64,000 bases of DNA from Parapristionchus giblindavisi (lineage: Eukaryota > Nematoda > Chromadorea > Rhabditida > Diplogasteridae): NCBI GenBank assembly GCA_943737045.1, contig CALSFV010000274.1, positions 1 through 64,000 on the forward strand, in the 5' to 3' direction. The notes beneath the pieces are model-generated. The model was not told the DNA's origin and made no database searches. It saw only the letters and a list, made by a program, of their open reading frames with translations. The position numbers were made by a program, and so were the translations under genes. How positions within the stretch are numbered: position 1 is the first letter of the stretch; the number at the start of each line of letters is the position of its first letter. Positions 1 through 12,211 of this stretch are shown here, one piece after another.

Positions 1-660
1 TATTTCAAATGAAGAAATAAACAATACAACATAACGGTAATCGATAATCAATAATAGAGAAATGTATAAACTGACACAATAAGAACATAAATATAAAACT
101 TGAGTAATCAATAATAGCCATTCACATTCAATCAATAACTGCCATACAAAAGTCTATTAGCTAATATGAAAGCCAATTAAAAAACTAAAAAAATGCATTT
201 GATTAAACGCGCTTTGAGCACTCGTTTGACTACTTACAAGACTATATACAAGAGGGAGTTCATGCATTCCAACGTGTGAATTTACATTGTAAAAGTCAGT
301 ACTGAAAAATCATTGAAATTTTTAAAATTCGAAAAAAATGAATTTTGATGAAAATGAGCAGAAATGGCTATAAAACGTCTATAACTAGTGTGTATGTGCG
401 TATAACTTGTTTAAAATCACAATTTAAATCAGTTTTAATTATCAGAATGGAATGTCCATACTCACCAACCCTCCCTCAACCACCCAGTCACGAGTAACTG
501 CAAAACGCGCACAAAACCCGCCATTTCCCGCTCGAAATAGTGCCTTTCAATTGCCGTTTTTGCCTGAGCTGCGTAGCGGACGTTGCGGCGCGTTTAACGC
601 GCGCTTCCGGTGCTCAAACGGTCCATTTTGAAGCAAGATGTGGTCATTTAAGTGAGATAT

Positions 661-1314
661 GGGGGGGCGATCATTTCGCCAACGATCATTTCGCCAACGG
701 ATCATAAATCTTTTAGGAGATGGCCTATGGAAACAAAAGTTGTACCATTGCTATCAGTAGGGGTGTACGGTATTGTGCTACCGTAACCGTCGGAAATCGC
801 GAACTGATTTTTTTCAGTCGACCCATGACCCGGGGTTCATGGTTGAAAATGGCCGAAGTCGAAAAATTCATGACCTTCCCGAGTTCAAATAGTAGTTGTC
901 ATTATATCAATAGTGAGCCAACTTTTATCTTTCTGGATACCGTAAGCCAAACTACCGTAATCGCACCAGGGGTTTGCAGTGAATTTCGCTACAATAGTGT
1001 AGGGTACGGTTGCTAGATTACGGTAGTTCGGGTTACGGTATCCAGAAAGTTAAAACTTGGCACGCTGTTGATATAATGACAACTAGTATTTGAACTCGGG
1101 CCGTCATGAATTTTTCGACATCGGCCATTTTCAACCATGAACCCCGGGTCATGGGTTGAATAAAAAAATCAGTTCGCGATTCCCGACGGTTACGGTAGCA
1201 CAATACCGTACACCCCTACTGATAACAATGGTATAACTTTTGTTTCCATAGGCCATCTCCTAAAAGATTTATGATCCGTTGGCGAAATGATCGTTGGCGA
1301 AATGATCGCCCCCC
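661..1314. mobile_element. Foldback element, copy 1 (654 bp, non-autonomous, 7-bp target duplication)
   Basis: Compared with the empty site in other units (AGTGAGATATGTAACC), 654 bp plus a duplicated GAGATAT (654-660 and 1315-1321) is present. Nearly the whole element is one inverted repeat. The ends are G-rich and C-rich runs followed by two tandem copies of a 15-mer, CGATCATTTCGCCAA, and pairing continues through the arms to a centre near 985. It encodes no transposase. A 98-residue open frame inside is only a by-product of the arms. The transposase family is not decided: a 7-bp duplication and tandem subterminal 15-mers do not fit one superfamily clearly. Confidence 0.9.
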
Positions 1315-1463
1315 GAGATATGTAACCATTTCCCTTGTATTCTCGCGATGGATTGGATAGAATACATATAATGGCTGGAAATACGTCCATAACTAGTGTC
1401 ATATGTGCGTATGAGTTGTTTAAAGTCATGATTTCAATCAGTTAAAGTTGCGAGAGCGGATTG

Positions 1464-1471
1464 TGACGTCA
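1464..1471. promoter_or_regulatory. CRE-like palindrome TGACGTCA (representative unit 1; one per unit)
   Basis: A perfect CRE/ATF-type octamer lies in GATTGTGACGTCACCGCTTC, in the CpG-rich part of each satellite A unit and 3' of the second internal duplicate. The motif is seen directly. Its use as a bZIP site is only an inference, because one octamer per 2 kb is weak evidence and repeat homogenisation would preserve it anyway. Confidence 0.35.
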
Positions 1472-2210
1472 CCGCTTCCCTGTGGCTGCATAGAGGCAGA
1501 ACAGCGAAGGCTAGCGTGAGTGCGCGCACGTCTCTCTCTCTCTCTCTCTCACTCCTCACTTCCTCACCCTCTAATAGTGATAGTCTAGACTGTAACTTTC
1601 TTCAGCCTGGGCCAAATTTAACACTTTCTTCAGCTACTATTATGCAATTTTGCATGGAGAATTCATTAAACACACTTGTAGAGCGCTCTGACAGCGTTGG
1701 ACTAGTCGAAATAACATTTTTACCCTATTTTACCAATATTTTCGATAAAAATCAATATTTAATGTAATCAGAGAGTGATAATCATATAAAATTTGAACTC
1801 ATGAACCTCAAATTGTATAGTAGATGTTGATGGGTCACGAGGGAAAATTCAGCCACATTATTACGCATAAGTTCTTGCACGTTTAAAAATTATCCCCCCC
1901 TTCCCCACTACTGATTAGCGTGTCTATACATCAAACATTTTCATACACACTTTGTTGCGTGAAACAATAGTATACACTGACGTCCACATATATTTATTCA
2001 CTCAGGCAGTGGCCATTCAGCACGTAAAATTGACGATTAAAGGCTTATTAAAAGTGATATAATAAGGGAATGAGGCAATTAGAGTCTGGTTGATAGAGAG
2101 ATCAAAGAATGAGAAATGTATGAAATATTGATTGATACACATAAGAAGAGGTGATAGTGATATGCGATCAAAATTGAGGGAATAAGGTACAATAACAAAA
2201 CATTGATTAA

Positions 2211-2289
2211 TTTGAAACTCTCCACTCTGATAGTACTCTCTCGCTTTCTTTGTCTACGAGAGAGCTTTGCCAGAGCGGAGAGTTTCAAA
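2211..2289. other. Conserved 79-nt long hairpin in every satellite A unit
   Basis: Two 33-nt arms (2211-2243 and 2257-2289) pair around a 13-nt loop (2244-2256). 27 of 33 positions are Watson-Crick pairs. Read on the minus strand, three of the six remaining positions become U-G wobbles; on the plus strand only two do. All 24 units keep it, at the same offset, ending at 4971, 6990, 9009, 11030, 13050, 15069, 17087, 19105, 21125, 23145, 25162, 27180, 29198, 31216, 33237, 35256, 37275, 39294, 41313, 50745, 52766, 54780 and 56795. Size and shape resemble a microRNA or endo-siRNA precursor. No product is proven, and it could instead be a relic of a small inverted repeat. Confidence 0.75.
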
Positions 2290-2684
2290 ATAGCTTGGGG
2301 TGTGACTTCAAATTATATTGATAATCAACAATAAGCGAACGATAGTATGTGAAATATAAACAAAATAAGTAAATATTAGTTGAGATACTCAGAAGTAGCA
2401 CCAATAATGTTAAAAATTGAGAGAGAAGAGAAAAAAAGAGAAAAAAAATGTAGAAAAGTGAAGATTTTTCTCTACTTTTCCCAACTTTTGGGACTTTCTA
2501 CACAGTATAACCACAGCATAAGTCTCACTAGAGCGTAGATTACAGTATAAATCAAGCATTGAAACAATAATCGATAATCATAATTAGAATAATCGATACT
2601 CGAGAGGTTTAAAAAGAAACACACTAATAAGTGAGAGAAGTTTACAACATGAAATCAGTATGAAAATTCGTAAAGTAAAGAAAG

Positions 2685-5366
2685 TATTTCAAATGAAGAA
2701 ATAAACAATACAACATAACGGTAATCGATAATCAATAATAGAGAAATGTATAAACTGACACAATAAGAACATAAATATAAAACTTGAGTAATCAATAATA
2801 GCCATTCACATTCAATCAATAACTGCCATACAAAAGTCTATTAGCTAATATGAAAGCCAATTAAAAAACTAAAAAAATGCATTTGATTAAACGCGCTTTG
2901 AGCACTCGTTTGACTACTTACAAGACTATATACAAGAGGGAGTTCATGCATTCCAACGTGTGAATTTACATTGTAAAAGTCAGTACTGAAAAATCATTGA
3001 AATTTTTAAAATTCGAAAAAAATGAATTTTGATGAAAATGAGCAGAAATGGCTATAAAACGTCTATAACTAGTGTGTATGTGCGTATAACTTGTTTAAAA
3101 TCACAATTTAAATCAGTTTTAATTATCAGACTGGAATGTCCATACTCACCAACCCTCCCTCAACCACCAGTCACGAGTAACTGCAAAACGCGCACAAAAC
3201 CCGCCATTTCCCGCTCGAAATAGTGCCTTTCAATTGCCGTTTTTGCCTGAGCTGCGTAGCGGACGTTGCGGCGCATTTAACGCGCGCTTCCGGTGCTCAA
3301 ACGGTCCATTTTGAAGCAAGATGTGGTCATTTAAGTGAGATATGGGGGGGGGCGATCATTTCGCCAACGATCATTTCGCCAACGGATCATAAATCTTTTA
3401 GGAGATGGCCTATGGAAACAAAAGTTGTACCATTGCTATCAGTAGGGGTGTACGGTATTGTGCTACCGTAACCGTCGGAAATCGCGAACTGATTTTTTTC
3501 AGTCGACCCATGACCCGGGGTTCATGGTTGAAAATGGCCGAAGTCGAAAAATTCATGACGGCCCGAGTTCAAATAGTAGTTGTCATTATATCAATAGTGA
3601 GCCAACTTTTATCTTTCTGGATACCGTAAGCCAAACTACCGTAATCGCACCAGGGTTTGCAGTGAATTTCGCTACAATAGTGTAGGGTACGGTTGCTAGA
3701 TTACGGTAGTTCGGGTTACGGTATCCAGAAAGATAAAACTTGGCACACTGTTGATATAATGACAACTAGTATTTGAACTCGGGCCGTCATGAATTTTTCG
3801 ACATCGGCCATTTTCAACCATGAACCCCGGGTCATGGGTTGAATAAAAAAATCAGTTCGCGATTCCCGACGGTTACGGTAGCACAATACCGTACACCCCT
3901 ACTGATAACAATGGTATAACTTTTGTTTCCATAGGCCATCTCCTAAAAGATTTATGATCCGTTGGCGAAATGATCGTTGGCGAAATGATCGCCCCCCGAG
4001 ATATGTAACCATTTCCCTTGTATTCTCGCGATGGATTGGATAGAATACATATAATGGCTGGAATACGTCCATAACTAGTGTCATATGTGCGTATGAGTTG
4101 TTTAAAGTCATGATTTCAATCAGTTAAAGTTGCGAGAGCGGATTGTGACGTCACCGCTTCCCTGTGGCTGCATAGAGGCAGAACAGCGAAGGCTAGCGTG
4201 AGTGCGCGCACGTCTCTCTCTCTCTCTCTCTCACTCCTCACTTCCTCACCCTCTAATAGTGATAGTCTAGACTGTAACTTTCTTCAGCCTGGGCCAAATT
4301 TAACACTTTCTTCAGCTACTATTATGCAATTTTGCATGGAGAATTCATTAAACACACTTGTAGAGCGCTCTGACAGCGTTGGACTAGTCGAAATAACATT
4401 TTTACCCTATTTTACCAATATTTTCGATAAAAATCAATATTTAATGTAATCAGAGAGTGATAATCATATAAAATTTGAACTCATGAACCTCAAATTGTAT
4501 AGTAGATGTTGATGGGTCACGAGGGAAAATTCAGCCACATTATTACGCATAAGTTCTTGCACGTTTAAAAATTATCCCCCCCTTCCCCACTACTGATTAG
4601 CGTGTCTATACATCAAACATTTTCATACACACTTTGTTGCGTGAAACAATAGTATACACTGACGTCCACATATATTTATTCACTCAGGCAGTGGCCATTC
4701 AGCACGTAAAATTGACGATTAAAGGCTTATTAAAAGTGATATAATAAGGGAATGAGGCAATTAGAGTCTGGTTGATAGAGAGATCAAAGAATGAGAAATG
4801 TATGAAATATTGATTGATACACATAAGAAGAGGTGATAGTGATATGCGATCAAAATTGAGGGAATAAGGTACAATAACAAAACATTGATTAATTTGAAAC
4901 TCTCCACTCTGATAGTACTCTCTCGCTTTCTTTGTCTACGAGAGAGCTTTGCCAGAGCGGAGAGTTTCAAAATAGCTTGGGGTGTGACTTCAAATTATAT
5001 TGATAATCAACAATAAGCGAACGATAGTATGTGAAATATAAACAAAATAAGTAAATATTAGTTGAGATACTCAGAAGTAGCACCAATAATGTTAAAAATT
5101 GAGAGAGAAGAGAAAAAAAAGAGAAAAAAAATGTAGAAAAGTGAAGATTTTTCTCTACTTTCCCAACTTTTGGGACTTTCTACACAGTATAACCACAGCA
5201 TAAGTCTCACTAGAGCGTAGATTACAGTATAAATCAAGCATTGAAACAATAATCGATAATCATAATTAGAATAATCGATACTCGAGAGGTTTAAAAAGAA
5301 ACACACTAATAAGTGAGAGAAGTTTACAACATGAAATCAGTATGAAAATTCGTAAAGTAAAGAAAG
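2685..5366 (+). repeat. Satellite A unit 2 (type I, carries foldback element)
   Basis: Type I at all sites and 2,682 bp long because it holds the same foldback insertion at the same position (3344-3997) as unit 1. It has a private G-to-A change in the GCGCGTTTAACGCGC palindrome (GCGCATTT near 3271), which weakens that hairpin. Confidence 0.95.
3344..3997. mobile_element. Foldback element, copy 2 (654 bp)
   Basis: Same length, same insertion point and same GAGATAT flanks (3337-3343 and 3998-4004) as copy 1, one unit downstream. Only scattered differences separate them, such as the length of the terminal G run and GACGGCCCGAG against GACCTTCCCGAG. This indicates that one inserted unit was later duplicated by unequal exchange, not that there were two insertions. 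Confidence 0.9.
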
Positions 5367-7384
5367 TATTTCAAATGAAGAAATAAACAATACAACATAA
5401 CGGTAATCGATAATCAATAATAGAGAAATGTATAAACTGACACAATAAGAACATAAATAAAAAACTTGAGTAATCAATAATAGCCATTCACATTCAATCA
5501 ATAACTGCCATACAAAAGTCTATTAGCTAATATGAAAGCCAATTAAAAAACTAAAAAAATGCATTTGATTAAACGCGCTTTGAGCACTCGTTTGACTACT
5601 TACAAGACTATATACAAGAGGGAGTTCATGCATTCCAACGTGTGAATTTACATTGTAAAAGTCAGTACTGAAAAAATCATTGAAATTTTAAAATTCGAAA
5701 AAATTGAATTTTGATGAAAATGAGCAGAAATGGCTATAAAACGTCTATAACTAGTGTGTATGTGCGTATAACTTGTTTAAAATCACAATTTAAATCAGTT
5801 TTAAATTATCAGACTGGAATGTCCATACTCACCAACCCTCCCTCAACCACCAGTCACGAGTAACTGCAAAACGCGCACAAAACCCGCCATTTCCCGCTCG
5901 AAATAGTGCCTTTCAATTGCCGTTTTTGCCTGAGCTGCGTAGCGGACGTTGCGGCGCGTTTAACGCGCGCTTCCGGTGCTCAAACGGTCCATTTTGAAGC
6001 AAGATGTGGTCATTTAAGTGAGATATGTAACCATTTCCCTTGTATTCTCGCGATGGATTGGATAGAATACATATAATGGCTGGAATACGTCCATAACTAG
6101 TGTCATATGTGCGTATGAGTTGTTTAAAGTCATGATTTCAATCAGTTAAAGTTGCGAGAGCGGATTGTGACGTCACCGCTTCCCTGTGGCTGCATAGAGG
6201 CAGAACAGCGAAGGCTAGCGTGAGTGCGCGCACGTCTCTCTCTCTCTCTCTCACTCCTCACTTCCTCACCCTCTAATAGTGATAGTCTAGACTGTAACTT
6301 TCTTCAGCCTGGGCCAAATTTAACACTTTCTTCAGCTACTATTATGCAATTTTGCATGGAGAATTTATTAAACACACTTGTAGAGCGCTCTGACAACGTT
6401 GGACTAGTCGAAATAACATTTTTACCCTATTTTACCAATATTTTCGATAAAAATCAATATTTAATGTAATCAGAGAGTGATAATCATATAAAATTTGAAC
6501 TCATGAACCTCAAATTGTATAGTAGATGTTGATGGGTCACGAGGAAAATTCAGCCACATTATTACGCATAAGTTCTTGCATGTTTAAAAATTATCCCCCC
6601 CTTCCCCACTACTGATTAGCGTGTCTATACATCAAACATTTTCATACACACTTTGTTGCGTGAAACAATAGTATACACTGACGTCCACATATATTTATTC
6701 ACTCAGGCAGTGGCCATTCAGCACGTAAAATTGACGATTAAAGGCTTATTAAAAGTGATATAATAAGGGAATGAGGCAATTAGAGTCTGGTTGATAGAGA
6801 GATCAAAGAATGAGAAATGTATGAAATATTGATTGATACACATAAGAAGAGGTGATAGTGATATGCGATCAAAATTGAGGGAATAAGGTACAATAACAAA
6901 ACATTGATTAATTTGAAACTCTCCACTCTGATAGTACTCTCTCGCTTTCTTTGTCTACGAGAGAGCTTTGCCAGAGCGGAGAGTTTCAAAATAGCTTGGG
7001 GTGTGACTTCAAATTATATTGATAATCAACAATAAGCGAACGATAGTATGTGAAATATAAACAAAATAAGTAAATATTAGTTGAGATACTCAGAAGTAGC
7101 ACCAATAATGTTAAAAATTGAGAGAGAAGAGAAAAAAAGAGAAAAAAAATGTAGAAAAGTGAAGATTTTTCTCTACTTTCCCAACTTTTGGGACTTTCTA
7201 CACAGTATAACTACAGCATAAGTCTCACTAGAGCGTAGATTACAGTATAAATCAAGCATTGAAACAATAATCGATAATCATAATTAGAATAATCGATACT
7301 CGAGAGGTTTAAAAAGAAACACACTAATAAGTGAGAGAAGTTTACAACATGAAATCAGTATGAAAATTCGTAAAGTAAAGAAAG
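5367..7384 (+). repeat. Satellite A unit 3 (type I switching to II)
   Basis: Type I up to about 7040 (TTCAAATTATA), then type II at the ACTACAGC site near 7210. There is no foldback insertion, so it shows the empty site AGTGAGATATGTAACC near 6017-6032. Confidence 0.95.
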
Positions 7385-9403
7385 TATTTCAAATGAAGAA
7401 ATAAACAATACAACATAACGGTAATCGATAATCAATAATAGAGAAATGTATAAACTGACACAATAAGAACATAAAATATAAAACTTGAGTAATCAATAAT
7501 AGCCATTCACATTCAATCAATAACTGCCATACAAAAGTCTATTAGCTAATATGAATGCCAATTAAAAAACTTTAAAAAATCCATTTGATTAAACGCGCTT
7601 TGAGCACTCGTTTGACTACTTACAAGACTATATACAAGAGGGAGTTCATGCATTCCAACGTGTGAATTTACATTGTAAAAGTCAGTACTGAAAAATCATT
7701 GAAATTTTTAAAATTCGAAAAAATTGAATTTTGATGAAAATGAGCAGAAATGGCTATAAAACGTCTATAACTAGTGTGTATGTGCGTATAACTTGTTTAA
7801 AATCACAATTTAAATCAGTTTTAATTATCAGACTGGAATGTCCATACTCACCAACCCTCCCTCAACCACCAGTCACGAGTAACTGCAAAACGCGCACAAA
7901 ACCCGCCATTTCCCGCTCGAAATAGTGCCTTTCAATTGCCGCTTTTGCCTGAGCTGCGTAGCGGACGTTGCGGCGCGTTTAACGCGCGCTTCCGGTGCTC
8001 AAACGGTCCATTTTGAAGCAAGATGTGGTCATTTAAGTGAGATATGTAACCATTTCCCTTGTATTCTCGCGATGGATTGGATAGAATACATATAATGGCT
8101 GGAATACGTCCATAACTAGTGTCATATGTGCGTATGAGTTGTTTAAAGTCATGATTTCAATCAGTTAAAGTTGCGAGAGCGGATTGTGACGTCACCGCTT
8201 CCCTGTGGCTGCATAGAGGCAGAACAGCGAAGGCTAGCGTGAGTGCGCGCACGTCTCTCTCTCTCTCTCACTCCTCCCTTCCTCACCCTCTAATAGTGAT
8301 AGTCTAGACTGTAACTTTCTTCAGCCTGGGCCAAATTTAACACTTTCTTCAGCTACTATTATGCAATTTTGCATGGAGAATTCATTAAACACACTTGTAG
8401 AGCGCTCTGACAACGTTGGACTAGTCGAAATAACATTTTTACCCTATTTTACCAATATTTTCGATAAAAATCAATATTTAATGTAATCAGAGAGTGATAA
8501 TCATATAAAATTTGAACTCATGAACCTCAAATTGTATAGTTGATGTTGATGGGTCACGAGGGAAAATTCAGCCACATTATTACGCATAAGTTCTTGCACG
8601 TTTAAAAATTATCCCCCCCCTTCCCCACTACTGATTAGCGTGTCTATACATCAAACATTTTCATACACACTTTGTTGCGTGAAACAATAGTATACACTGA
8701 CGTCCACATATATTTATTCACTCAGACAGTGGCCATTCAGCACGTAAAATTGACGATTAAAGGCTTATTAAAAGTGATATAATAAGGGAATGAGGCAATT
8801 AGAGTCTGGTTGATAGAGAGATCAAAGAATGAGAAATGTATGAAATATTGATTGATACACATAAGAAGAGGTGATAGTGATATGCGATCAAAATTGAGGG
8901 GATAAGGTACAATAACAAAACATTGATTAATTTGAAACTCTCCACTCTGATAGTACTCTCTCGCTTTCTTTGTCTACGAGAGAGCTTTGCCAGAGCGGAG
9001 AGTTTCAAAATAGCTTGGGGTGTGACTTCTAATTATATTGATAATCAACAATAAGCGAACGATAGTATGTGAAATATAAACAAAATAAGTAAATATTAGT
9101 TGAGATACTCAGAAGTAGCACCAATAATGTTAAAAATTGAGAGAGAAGAGAAAAAAAGAGAAAAAAAATGTAGAAAAGTGAAGATTTTTCTCTACTTTCC
9201 CAACTTTTGGGACTTTCTACACAGTATAACTACAGCATAAGTCTCACTAGAGCGTAGATTACAGTATAAATCAAGCATTGAAACAATAATCGATAATCAT
9301 AATTAGAATAATCGATACTCGAGAGGTTTAAAAAGAAACACACTAATAAGTGAGAGAAGTTTACAACATGAAATCAGTATGAAAATTCGTAAAGTAAAGA
9401 AAG
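7385..9403 (+). repeat. Satellite A unit 4 (type II-K)
   Basis: First fully type II unit: ACTTTAAAAAATCC, CTCCCTTCC, TAGTTGATG, AGACAGT. It has the K variants and GCCGCTTTTGCC. Confidence 0.95.
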
Positions 9404-11424
9404 TATTTCAAATGAAGAAATAAACAATACAACATAACGGTAATCGATAATCAATAATAGAGAAATGTATAAACTGACACAATAAGAACATAAATATAAA
9501 ACTTGAGTAATCAATAATAGCCATTCACATTCAATCAATAACTGCCATACAAAAGTCTATTAGCTAATATGAAAGCCAATTAAAAAACTTTAAAAAATCC
9601 ATTTGATTAAACGCGCTTTGAGCACTCGTTTGACTACTTACAAGACTATATACAAGAGGGAGTTCATGCATTCCAACGTGTGAATTTACATTGTAAAAGT
9701 CAGTACTGAAAAATCATTGAAATTTTTAAAATTCGAAAAAATTGAATTTTGATGAAAATGAGCAGAAATGGCTATAAAACGTCTATAACTAGTGTGTATG
9801 TGCGTATAACTTGTTTAAAATCACAATTTAAATCAGCTTTAATTATCAGACTGGAATGTCCATACTCACCAACCCTCCCTCAACCACCAGTCACGAGTAA
9901 CTGCAATACGCGCACAAAACCCGCCATTTCCCGCTCCAAATAGTGCCTTTCAATTGCCGCTTTTGCCTGAGCTGCGTAGCGGACGTTGCGGCGCGTTAAA
10001 ACGCGCGCTTCCGGTGCTCAAACGGTCCATTTTGAAGCAAGATGTGGTCATTTAAGTGAGATATGTAACCATTTCCCTTGTATTCTCGCGATGGATTGGA
10101 TAGAATACATATAATGGCTGGAATACGTCCATAACTAGTGTCATATGTGCGTATGAGTTGTTTTAAAGTCATGATTTCAATCAGTTAAAGTTGCGAGAGC
10201 GGATTGTGACGTCACCGCTTCCCTGTGGCTGCATAGAGGCAGAACAGCGAAGGCTAGCGTGAGTGCGCGCACGTCTCTCTCTCTCTCTCACTCCTCCCTT
10301 CCTCACCCTCTAATAGTGATAGTCTAGACTGTAACTTTCTTCAGCCTGGGCCAAATTTAACACTTTCTTCAGCTACTATTATGCAATTTTGCATGGAGAA
10401 TTCATTAAACACACTTGTAGAGCGCTCTGACAACGTTGGACTAGTCGAAATAACATTTTTTACCCTATTTTACCAATATTTTCGATAAAAATCAATATTT
10501 AATGTAATCAGAGAGTGATAATCATATAAAATTTGAACTCATGAACCTCAAATTGTATAGTTGATGTTGATGGGTCACGAGGGAAAATTCAGCCACATTA
10601 TTACGCATAAGTTCTTGCACGTTTAAAAATTATCCCCCCCCTTCCCCACTACTGATTAGCGTGTCTATACATCAAACATTTTCATACACACTTTGTTGCG
10701 TGAAACAATAGTATACACTGACGTCCACATATATTTATTCACTCAGACAGTGGCCATTCAGCACGTAAAATTGACGATTAAAGGCTTATTAAAAGTGATA
10801 TAATAAGGGAATGAGGCAATTAGAGTCTGGTTGATAGAGAGATCAAAGAATGAGAAATGTATGAAATATTGATTGATACACATAAGAAGAGGTGATAGTG
10901 ATATGCGATCAAAATTGAGGGGATAAGGTACAATAACAAAACATTGATTAATTTGAAACTCTCCACTCTGATAGTACTCTCTCGCTTTCTTTGTCTACGA
11001 GAGAGCTTTGCCAGAGCGGAGAGTTTCAAAATAGCTTGGGGTGTGACTTCTAGTTATATTGATAATCAACAATAAGCGAACGATAGTATGTGAAATATAA
11101 ACAAAATAAGTAAATATTAGTTGAGATACTCAGAAGTAGCACCAATAATGTTAAAAATTGAGAGAGAAGAGAAAAAAAGAGAAAAAAAATGTAGAAAAGT
11201 GAAGATTTTTCTCTACTTTCCCAACTTTTGGGACTTTCTACACAGTATAACTACAGCATAAGTCTCACTAGAGCGTAGATTACAGTATAAATCAAGCATT
11301 GAAACAATAATCGATAATCATAATTAGAATAATCGATACTCGAGAGGTTTAAAAAGAAACACACTAATAAGTGAGAGAAGTTTACAACATGAAATCAGTA
11401 TGAAAATTCGTAAAGTAAAGAAAG
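9404..11424 (+). repeat. Satellite A unit 5 (type II-N)
   Basis: Carries the linked N variants CAGCTTTAATT, GCAATACG, GCTCCAAATAG and GCGCGTTAAAACGCGC, with type II elsewhere. Confidence 0.95.
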
Positions 11425-11789
11425 TATTTCAAATGAAGAAATAAACAATACAACATAACGGTAATCGATAATCAATAATAGAGAAATGTATAAACTGACA
11501 CAATAAGAACATAAATATAAAACTTGAGTAATCAATAATAGCCATTCACATTCAATCAATAACTGCCATACAAAAGTCTATTAGCTAATATGAAAGCCAA
11601 TTAAAAAACTTTAAAAAATCCATTTGATTAAACGCGCTTTGAGCACTCGTTTGACTACTTACAAGACTATATACAAGAGGGAGTTCATGCATTCCAACGT
11701 GTGAATTTACATTGTAAAAGTCAGTACTGAAAAATCATTGAAATTTTTAAAATTCGAAAAAATTGAATTTTGATGAAAATGAGCAGAAA

Positions 11790-11865
11790 TGGCTATAAAA
11801 CGTCTATAACTAGTGTGTATGTGCGTATAACTTGTTTAAAATCACAATTTAAATCAGTTTTAATT
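11790..11865 (+). repeat. Internal duplication, copy a (representative unit 6)
   Basis: This 76-bp segment starts TGGCTATAAAACGTCTATAA and is a diverged direct copy of 12135-12211. Shared blocks include CATAACTAGTGT or TATAACTAGTGT, ATGTGCGTAT, TTGTTTAAA and AATCAGTT. The pair flanks the GC-rich module in every unit, so the 2-kb unit itself grew by an older duplication or by acquiring two copies of a smaller repeat. Confidence 0.8.
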
Positions 11866-11946
11866 ATCAGACTGGAATGTCCATACTCACCAACCCTCCC
11901 TCAACCACCAGTCACGAGTAACTGCAAAACGCGCACAAAACCCGCC

Positions 11947-12085
11947 ATTTCCCGCTCGAAATAGTGCCTTTCAATTGCCGTTTTTGCCTGAGCTGCGTAG
12001 CGGACGTTGCGGCGCGTTTAACGCGCGCTTCCGGTGCTCAAACGGTCCATTTTGAAGCAAGATGTGGTCATTTAAGTGAGATATG
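11947..12085. repeat. GC-rich module shared with satellite B (representative satellite A copy)
   Basis: In each satellite A unit, about 140 bp from ATTTCCCGCTCG to AGTGAGATATG is far richer in CpG than its surroundings. It matches the satellite B unit block by block: TTTCCCGC, TGCCTTTC or CGCCTTTC, GCGTAGC, GTTGCGGCGCG, GCTCAAACGG or GCTCGAACGG, CATTTTGAAG, GGTCATT and AGTGAGAT. It also contains a small hairpin, GCGCGTT-T-AACGCGC. The foldback insertion in units 1 and 2 and the LTR retrotransposon in unit 21 both landed in this module. Function unknown. The TTTCCCGC block resembles an E2F-type site, but that may be chance. Confidence 0.8.
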
Positions 12086-12134
12086 TAACCATTTCCCTTG
12101 TATTCTCGCGATGGATTGGATAGAATACATATAA

Positions 12135-12211
12135 TGGCTGGAATACGTCCATAACTAGTGTCATATGTGCGTATGAGTTGTTTAAAGTCATGATTTCAAT
12201 CAGTTAAAGTT
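12135..12211 (+). repeat. Internal duplication, copy b (representative unit 6)
   Basis: Second copy of the 76-bp segment, starting TGGCTGGAATACGTCCATAA, 345 bp downstream of copy a and preceded by TACATATAA. It is diverged from copy a but nearly constant between units, so this duplication predates the spread of the satellite. Confidence 0.8.

Larger units (their letters stand above)
1..2684 (+). repeat. Satellite A unit 1 (type I, carries foldback element)
   Basis: All diagnostic sites are type I. The 654-bp foldback element is inserted at 661-1314. The left edge of the window falls at, or just inside, the unit. Confidence 0.95.

Noticed and set aside
100..120. A minus-strand match to nematode spliced leader SL1 (TTGATTACTCAAGTTT) in each satellite A unit
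   Set aside because: 14 of 16 bases match the SL1 core, but no GT donor follows in the right place and no Sm-binding site was found downstream. Probably chance in AT-rich DNA.
1516..1767. A 79-83-residue frame containing a Ser-Leu run
   Set aside because: The run is the translated CT microsatellite, and the frame exists only when the tract length fits. It is an artefact of low complexity.
2079..2288. A 69-residue minus-strand frame (start MKLSALAKLSRRQRKRES) repeated in every satellite A unit
   Set aside because: Whole units are nearly identical, so frame conservation carries no information. It begins inside the hairpin, and the variants seen are not biased to silent changes.
3029..3223. 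A 64-residue plus-strand frame (start MMKMSRNGYK) in most satellite A units
   Set aside because: The differences between K and N units change residues (V to A, K to N), some units lose the frame by single-base indels, and it has no domain. It is not treated as a gene.
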